Source: Acidobacteriota bacterium (GTDB taxonomy: Bacteria; Acidobacteriota; UBA4820; DSQY01). From it: 20,426 nucleotides of DNA. The position numbers were made by a program, and so were the translations under genes. The notes under the pieces are model-generated. The model was not told where the DNA came from and did no database searches. It saw only the letters and a program-made list of their open reading frames with translations. Position 1 is the first letter of the stretch. Each line of letters starts with the position of its first letter. The stretch covers positions 1 through 20,426 of the forward strand of contig JAEMPZ010000118.1 in the NCBI GenBank assembly GCA_022759065.1. Direction: 5' to 3'. Below, piece by piece: positions 16,658 to 20,426 of the stretch.

Positions 16658-17248
16658 TCAAGGGGAGAGGATTTTGAGCGCCAGGCGAAGCCAGGCTTCC
16701 AGCGGCCCGTCTGGAAGGTCGGCCCGCACGCGTTCGAGCGCCGAGCGAACCGGGGCGCTTTTATATCCTAGATTCTCCAGCGCCGCAGCGGCGTCATTCA
16801 TCAGGGCGTCGTTTCGCGCGAAGCCTTGGGAGGCGGCGGCCGTTTCGCCGGCGTAGGCCAGTTTCTCCCGCAGTTCAAGACATATCCGCTCCGCCGTCTT
16901 CTTTCCCACTCTAGGTATGGAGCAGAGCCGCTTTACGTCCCCGCGCTGAACCGTCGCCGAAAGCTCGGGAAGGGGCAGCCCGGAAAGTATTGCCAGCGCG
17001 GTCGCCGGGCCGACGCCCTGGACAGTTGTCAATTTTCTAAAAGCGTCCCGCTCGTCGCGGGTGCAGAAGCCGAACAATTGTATGGCGTCCGAGCGCACTT
17101 CGGTGTGAATGAAAAAATCAACCTCCACGCCAATAACAGATGGAAGGCTGGAGAGGGGGACCGAAACGGCGTAGCCAACGCCGCCAACGTCCACGACCAC
17201 TCCGGTTCCATCGGCCTCCAGGAGCTTGCCGCGCAATCTGCCGATCAT
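16658..17248 (-). CDS. ruvA: Holliday junction branch migration protein RuvA
   Basis: RuvA binds four-way junctions as a tetramer and recruits the RuvB motor. The 196-residue protein begins with the OB-fold domain MIGRLRGKL, ending in VRSDAIQLFGF (about 51-61). Two helix-hairpin-helix motifs follow, VQGVGPATALAIL (about 76-88) and IPRVGKKTAERI (about 111-122), and a C-terminal domain (about 150-196, ALENLGYKSAPVRSAL) that contacts RuvB. Length and domain order are standard. It starts three bases after the ruvC stop, so the two are co-translated. No ruvB follows: the next thing downstream is the convergent receiver-PilZ gene. Confidence 0.97.
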   Translation of the reverse strand: MIGRLRGKLLEADGTGVVVDVGGVGYAVSVPLSSLPSVIGVEVDFFIHTEVRSDAIQLFGFCTRDERDAFRKLTTVQGVGPATALAILSGLPLPELSATVQRGDVKRLCSIPRVGKKTAERICLELREKLAYAGETAAASQGFARNDALMNDAAAALENLGYKSAPVRSALERVRADLPDGPLEAWLRLALKILSP

Positions 17249-17251
17249 TGT

Positions 17252-17749
17252 TTAGCCCCGCATTTCGGTCTTCGAAGTGAAGGTTTCGCGCAGAATGGCG
17301 CAAATCGCCAACGCGAGCGCATCCGACGCGTCGTTAGGCTTCGGTATCGCCTGCAATCCAAGAATCACCTTGACCATGTTCTGAACTTGCCCTTTTTCGG
17401 CGTGGCCGTAGCCGCAGACGGCGATTTTCACCTGGTTCGGGGCATACTCTTGTACGGCGACTCCCTCCCCGATGGCCGTCGCCATGACTACTCCGCGAAC
17501 CTGGCCGAGAACCAGCGCGCTGCGGGCGTTCTTGGACACGAATACGTTTTCAAGCGCGAGACGGTCCGGGTGATGCAGCCTGATGAGGGCTTGCATCCGT
17601 TCCTGGATCGCGAAAAGCCTCTCCGGGTGAGGGGTGGCTGGCTTGTTGCGTATGGCGCCATAATCGAGGGCGTAAAGCCGGCTGCCGCGCTGTTCCACTA
17701 GGCCGTAGCCCGTTGAAAGCGTTCCTGAATCCACCCCGAGGACGAGCAT
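17252..17749 (-). CDS. ruvC: Crossover junction endodeoxyribonuclease RuvC
   Basis: RuvC resolves Holliday junctions by symmetric cleavage. It has the RNase H-like fold with four acidic residues all visible: Asp7 (LGVDSGT), Glu67 (LALENVFV), Asp140 and Asp143 (PNDASDALALAI). The 165-residue length is close to the family norm (~170). The start codon overlaps the yebC stop by one base (TAATG), so translation is probably coupled; there is no strong ribosome binding site. It sits between yebC and ruvA, a common bacterial order (yebC-ruvC-ruvA). Confidence 0.97.
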   Translation of the reverse strand: MLVLGVDSGTLSTGYGLVEQRGSRLYALDYGAIRNKPATPHPERLFAIQERMQALIRLHHPDRLALENVFVSKNARSALVLGQVRGVVMATAIGEGVAVQEYAPNQVKIAVCGYGHAEKGQVQNMVKVILGLQAIPKPNDASDALALAICAILRETFTSKTEMRG

Positions 17750-18498
17750 TAGCTTTCGAAGGCTTCGATATCCGCGTCGTCAATGTCAAAGTTCGCCCAG
17801 ACGTTGGCCACGTCGTCGTTGTCTTCGAGCGCGTCCATCAACTTCAACAGCCCCTTAGCGTGATCGCCAGCCAGCTTGACCGTCACGGTGGGCACGTAGA
17901 CCGGCTTGGCGCTCGCGACCGGCAGTCCCGCCTTAACAAGCGCGTCGTTGACCGAGTTGAGCGAGGAGAATGAGGTTATTATCGTGTAGGCGTCGCCTTC
18001 GTTCTGGACGTCTTCGGCCCCGGCCTCGATGGCCGCTTCGAAGACCTTTTCCTCGGAAAGGCCTTCGGCCGGAATCGTGATCTGTCCCTGTCGCTGAAAG
18101 TTTCTGGCGGCGCAACCGGGGACCCCCATATTGCCGCCGTACTTGCTGAAGAGGTGACGGATTTCGCCCGTCGTGCGGTTCCTATTTTCAGTCTGGGCTT
18201 CAACCAGTATTGCGACTCCGGCCGGGCCAAACCCTTCAAACATGACTTCTTCATAAGCCATGTCGCCTTCAGCGCCGGTCCCCCTCGCTATCGCCCGCTT
18301 AATGTTGTCATTCGGCATGTTGATAGCCCGAGCTGCCTGGATAGCGGCCCTCAGCCGAGCGTTTCCGTCCGGGTCTCCTCCGCCGATTTTTGCGGCGATG
18401 ATAATCTCCTTGGCGGTCTTGGTGAACATCTTTCCGCGCTTGGCATCTTGAGATCCCTTGCGCGCCTTGATATTTGCCCATTTGTTATGGCCTGACAT
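17749..18498 (-). CDS. yebC: YebC/PmpR family regulatory or translation factor
   Basis: This 249-residue protein is of standard length with the hallmark N-terminus (MSGHNKWANIKARKG, then DAKRGKMFTKTAKEI) and the three-domain core: NARLRAAIQAARAINMPND, then YEEVMFEGFGPAGVAI, then an acidic C-terminal half ending in NDDVANVWANFDID. Family members have been described as DNA-binding regulators (PmpR) and, through the mitochondrial homologue TACO1, as translation factors; the role here is not known. A good ribosome binding site (AGGAGG, 18506-18511) lies 7 nt before ATG, and an extended -10 promoter lies just upstream. It heads the yebC-ruvC-ruvA operon. Confidence 0.96.
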   Translation of the reverse strand: MSGHNKWANIKARKGSQDAKRGKMFTKTAKEIIIAAKIGGGDPDGNARLRAAIQAARAINMPNDNIKRAIARGTGAEGDMAYEEVMFEGFGPAGVAILVEAQTENRNRTTGEIRHLFSKYGGNMGVPGCAARNFQRQGQITIPAEGLSEEKVFEAAIEAGAEDVQNEGDAYTIITSFSSLNSVNDALVKAGLPVASAKPVYVPTVTVKLAGDHAKGLLKLMDALEDNDDVANVWANFDIDDADIEAFES

Positions 18499-18526
18499 TT
18501 GACGCCCTCCTCATCGGCGAATCTGT

Positions 18527-18535
18527 ATTATAGCA
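18527..18535 (-). promoter_or_regulatory. Extended -10 promoter of yebC-ruvC-ruvA
   Basis: On the minus strand this reads TGCTATAAT, a perfect -10 hexamer (18532-18527) with the TGn extension. No TTGACA-like -35 is found at 16-18 bp, which the extension may compensate for. It lies in the 41-bp gap after the phosphofructokinase stop. Confidence 0.7.
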
Positions 18536-18539
18536 CGAA

Positions 18540-19703
18540 TCAGCGCTTGTTCGGATACGAGAGAGCCTCCTTCAGCCTGAAAAAATCGGAGGAGGGGGGC
18601 ACCATCCGAACCTTGGTGGTCAGCGTTTCCGGGTCCACCAGTTCAGAGAATGGCACGGCTACGATGTCGAAGTTGTCCTTCACGCTGACCATGTGGCCGA
18701 ATTTGCCCTCTGAAGCAAGCCGGTAAGCCCCGTAGCCGAGCATCGAAGACAAAACGGCGTCGTACGCTATTGGCGCTGCCGTTCGCGTTTCGTAGCCGAT
18801 CTGCTTTGGATTGATCTTCTTCTGCCTGCCTGTTCGTTCGTGGTAAATAGCCGCGATCCTTTCGGCCAGGGTCTTGCAAAGCTCGGCCTTGCCAAAATAA
18901 ATGTTCCCGTGCTGGTCAATCTCCTTGGGTTTCGCGGCGTCGGGCAGCTTGTCCGCCAATCCTTCGGCGATGCAAATGAGGCCCGCTGTTCGGCCATCGG
19001 CGTCTCTAGCTATTATCATGTCCGCAAGGCGCGATGCCAAGCCTTCAAGGTCGAGGGCGCCCTCGATGTCCTCGGCGGCTATCATGGCGCAGGCCTCGGC
19101 AGCGAGTCCGGCGGCATAGGTTATCCAGCCGGCTTTGCGCCCCATCATTTCGACGAGAAAGTATGCGTTCGTCGAGTCAGCGTCTGATTTAAGGGTCAGG
19201 AGCGGGACTTTGGCCGCATCAACAGCGGTCCAGAAGCCGAAAGTCCATGCGATCCCGTAGTAGTCGTTGTCAATCGTTTTGGGGACATGAATCGTTGGCA
19301 TGCCAAGCATATATAGAAAGTTAGCCGTCTTGAGCGTGTCGTCCCCGCCCATGGTTACAAGGGCGTCAATTTCCAGGCGGCGAAGTCCCCGTATGACGGC
19401 GCGAAGCTTCTCGGTCTTGGCCGCATCGCCGAGGTCGGCCTTGTCTCGCACGCCTTTTCCAGGGTTGGCGCGTGACGAGCGGATATAAACGCCCCGCTCG
19501 TTGCGAATCTTCGATATGGTCGCGTCCAGCTCAAGGTAGTGCTCTCCTGCCCTGAGTTCTTCAGGACGTGATTCCAGATTTGAAAATCCTTCCAGAATCC
19601 CAATCACGCCAATTCCGTGATCGAGAAACGAAAGGGCGGCTGAAGAAATGACGGCGTTGGCGCTCGGCGCCGGCCCGCCTGAAAAAAGAAGGGCGACTTT
19701 CAT
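18540..19703 (-). CDS. pfp: 6-phosphofructokinase, predicted pyrophosphate-dependent
   Basis: It phosphorylates fructose 6-phosphate in glycolysis. If it uses pyrophosphate, the step becomes reversible. Of 387 residues, the key ones are GGPAP at 9-13, GGDDT at 119-123, PKTIDND at 141-147 (Asp145 the likely catalytic base) and MMGRKAG at 186-192. The Asp in GGD-D and the Lys in P-K-TID are the residues established as markers of PPi-dependent enzymes; ATP enzymes have Gly at both. The start is ATG 19703, with AAGGAG at 19711-19716 placed 7 nt before it. An upstream in-frame ATG at 19727 would place that ribosome binding site inside the coding region. It has its own promoter and lies directly upstream of the yebC operon on the same strand. 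Confidence 0.93.
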   Translation of the reverse strand: MKVALLFSGGPAPSANAVISSAALSFLDHGIGVIGILEGFSNLESRPEELRAGEHYLELDATISKIRNERGVYIRSSRANPGKGVRDKADLGDAAKTEKLRAVIRGLRRLEIDALVTMGGDDTLKTANFLYMLGMPTIHVPKTIDNDYYGIAWTFGFWTAVDAAKVPLLTLKSDADSTNAYFLVEMMGRKAGWITYAAGLAAEACAMIAAEDIEGALDLEGLASRLADMIIARDADGRTAGLICIAEGLADKLPDAAKPKEIDQHGNIYFGKAELCKTLAERIAAIYHERTGRQKKINPKQIGYETRTAAPIAYDAVLSSMLGYGAYRLASEGKFGHMVSVKDNFDIVAVPFSELVDPETLTTKVRMVPPSSDFFRLKEALSYPNKR

Positions 19704-19710
19704 CTGCTTG

Positions 19711-19716
19711 CTCCTT
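19711..19716 (-). promoter_or_regulatory. Ribosome binding site that fixes the phosphofructokinase start
   Basis: AAGGAG on the minus strand, 7 nt before ATG at 19703. This supports a start eight codons inside the longest open frame. Confidence 0.75.
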
Positions 19717-19756
19717 ATGCTTCTCAAAGGCCGCTAACCTTTCGCGGTCTCGTCCC

Positions 19757-19785
19757 ATTTTAACGGTCCTTCGCCGCGTTAGCAA
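19757..19785 (-). promoter_or_regulatory. Sigma-70 type promoter for the phosphofructokinase gene
   Basis: On the minus strand: TTGCTA (19785-19780), 17-bp spacer, TAAAAT (19762-19757). It is about 54 bp upstream of the start codon. It faces away from the tmRNA promoter, making this a divergent intergenic region. Confidence 0.65.
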
Positions 19786-19896
19786 GATGTACGCACCACC
19801 AACCCATTGTCAGGTGAAAGAGCATTGAAGCTAAACGACGCGTTCACCGACATTTGGGGGCACCGTTCCAGTTCCATCACGGAATTGGGGAAGAAC
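19786..19896. other. Intergenic region between divergent promoters
   Basis: No convincing gene, repeat or RNA was seen in this 111-bp stretch. It only separates the phosphofructokinase promoter (minus) from the tmRNA promoter (plus). Confidence 0.5.
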
Positions 19897-19925
19897 TTGA
19901 CTAATGGCGCTCTAAGGCCTATATT
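19897..19925 (+). promoter_or_regulatory. Promoter of tmRNA (ssrA)
   Basis: TTGACT (19897-19902), 17-bp spacer, TATATT (19920-19925). It is placed so that transcription begins about a dozen bases before the mature 5' end of tmRNA. Confidence 0.8.
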
Positions 19926-19943
19926 AGAAAAGAGCACACTCGT

Positions 19944-20288
19944 GGGGGCGAAACGGTCTCGACGGGGATGTGCGGGAGGAGGCTGCGTACCGAGTTCCGG
20001 GCTCTCGATAAACGACCGGAAACCTTCAAAAGCCAACAACAACTTGGCTCTGGCCGCGTAAGCGGCCACGCCCCCGAAATCACTCCCGCGGGTTTCGGTA
20101 AGGCGTCGCTAGCGGGATGCGTTCCGCCGGGCGCCTCAGCCGGCGGGGCTAAGACTACTGAGGATAGCGAAGCGCTGAATTGCCGGCTCCATTGGCGCCA
20201 AGCGAAATGAATGGGAACCGGCTACGTACGTAGACGCTTCTTTGGCCGACATCTCCGGACGCGGGTTCGACTCCCGCCGCCTCCACCA
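19944..20288 (+). ncRNA. ssrA: Transfer-messenger RNA (tmRNA)
   Basis: tmRNA rescues stalled ribosomes: it is charged with alanine, enters the empty A site with SmpB and supplies a short reading frame that tags the product for proteolysis. The 345-nt gene starts with GGGGGCG (19944-19950), which pairs with CGCCTCC before the 3' end, including the G3-U pair used for alanine charging. The conserved 5' segment GAAACGGTCTCGACGG, the T-arm GCGGG-TTCGACT-CCCGC and an encoded CCA (20286-20288) are all present. The tag frame is internal (20032-20061). One-piece architecture, own promoter and terminator; it is not a permuted two-piece form. Confidence 0.97.
20032..20061 (+). other. tmRNA proteolysis-tag reading frame (ANNNLALAA)
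   Basis: Resume codon GCC at 20032, then codons for A-N-N-N-L-A-L-A-A and TAA at 20059-20061. The LAA ending is the usual signal for ClpXP-type proteases. With the tRNA-borne alanine the full tag is A-ANNNLALAA. The Leu at the fifth encoded position replaces the more common Tyr. Confidence 0.92.
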
Positions 20289-20297
20289 AAACGCCGA

Positions 20298-20322
20298 AAA
20301 CGGGAGCCCAAGGCTCCCGTTT
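20298..20322 (+). terminator. Intrinsic terminator of tmRNA
   Basis: A perfect 11-bp stem, AAACGGGAGCC with GGCTCCCGTTT, around a 3-base loop (CAA), 9 bp after the mature 3' end. It is followed by a T-rich but interrupted tail (TTTCTCGTGTTT). Confidence 0.85.
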
Positions 20323-20395
20323 CTCGTGTTTGGCCTTTGACTAGATAATCCGCGGGAGTTATGTGAGTTCGCTTGGGACGGTGTTGTGTGCCGGC

Positions 20396-20424
20396 TTGAC
20401 TTTTTCGGCCATAGGCATTATATT
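20396..20424 (+). promoter_or_regulatory. Outward promoter at the window edge
   Basis: TTGACT (20396-20401), 17-bp spacer, TATATT (20419-20424). Both hexamers and the spacing are identical to the tmRNA promoter, although the spacer sequence differs. The transcribed gene lies beyond the window. Confidence 0.7.
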
Positions 20425-20426
20425 AT

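Noticed and set aside
16826..17701. Open frame of 291 codons on the plus strand opposite ruvA and ruvC
   Set aside because: Both minus-strand genes have complete catalytic or DNA-binding motifs; the plus-strand frame has none.
19807..20061. 84-codon plus-strand frame ending in ANNNLALAA
   Set aside because: The end is the tmRNA tag frame. The upstream part runs through the promoter and the tRNA-like 5' domain, so it is not an mRNA coding sequence.

Overview
The window looks like one end of a contig from a Gram-negative (diderm) bacterium of moderately high GC. The envelope genes (mpl, lnt, a very large AsmA-like protein) indicate an outer membrane, and the gene content would fit an uncultured delta-type (Desulfobacterota-like) lineage. 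That placement is inference only; nothing here fixes the phylum. The first ~59 bases are almost pure C and look like a sequencing or assembly artefact that replaces the 5' end of mpl.

Positions 60-15826 are one long co-directional run on the + strand: mpl (murein peptide recycling ligase, 5' truncated); three overlapping zinc-ribbon genes of unknown function; two tandem AMP-forming long-chain acyl-CoA ligases; recG (fork-remodelling helicase); lnt (apolipoprotein N-acyltransferase); a 1139-residue AsmA/YdbH-like envelope protein; and cysK. A separate promoter then drives a receiver-PilZ protein (15917-16585). A convergent minus-strand block follows: a pyrophosphate-type phosphofructokinase (18540-19703), then yebC-ruvC-ruvA (18498 down to 16658) with its own extended -10 promoter. 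The right end holds a complete tmRNA gene (19944-20288) with promoter and terminator, and a second promoter with the same hexamers that fires out of the window.

The two features most worth attention are these. (1) The zinc-ribbon trio: three consecutive genes with exactly the same CX2C-X14-CX2C ribbon and a downstream P-F-W/Y motif. Two carry C-terminal membrane segment pairs and one appears soluble. They are translationally coupled and directly upstream of the acyl-CoA ligases, so they may form a membrane complex of unknown role. (2) The two ligase paralogues differ at about 20% of residues near their N-termini but share a perfectly identical 620-bp 3' tract (5229-5848 = 7139-7758). This indicates very recent gene conversion or an assembly join, and the tract also carries the start region of recG.

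The remaining genes are mostly conserved housekeeping: Holliday junction processing (ruvC, ruvA, with no ruvB next to them), replication restart (recG), ribosome rescue (ssrA), lipoprotein maturation, cysteine synthesis and glycolysis. No mobile elements, CRISPR arrays, tRNA or rRNA genes were seen. No stretch over 300 bases lacks a gene.
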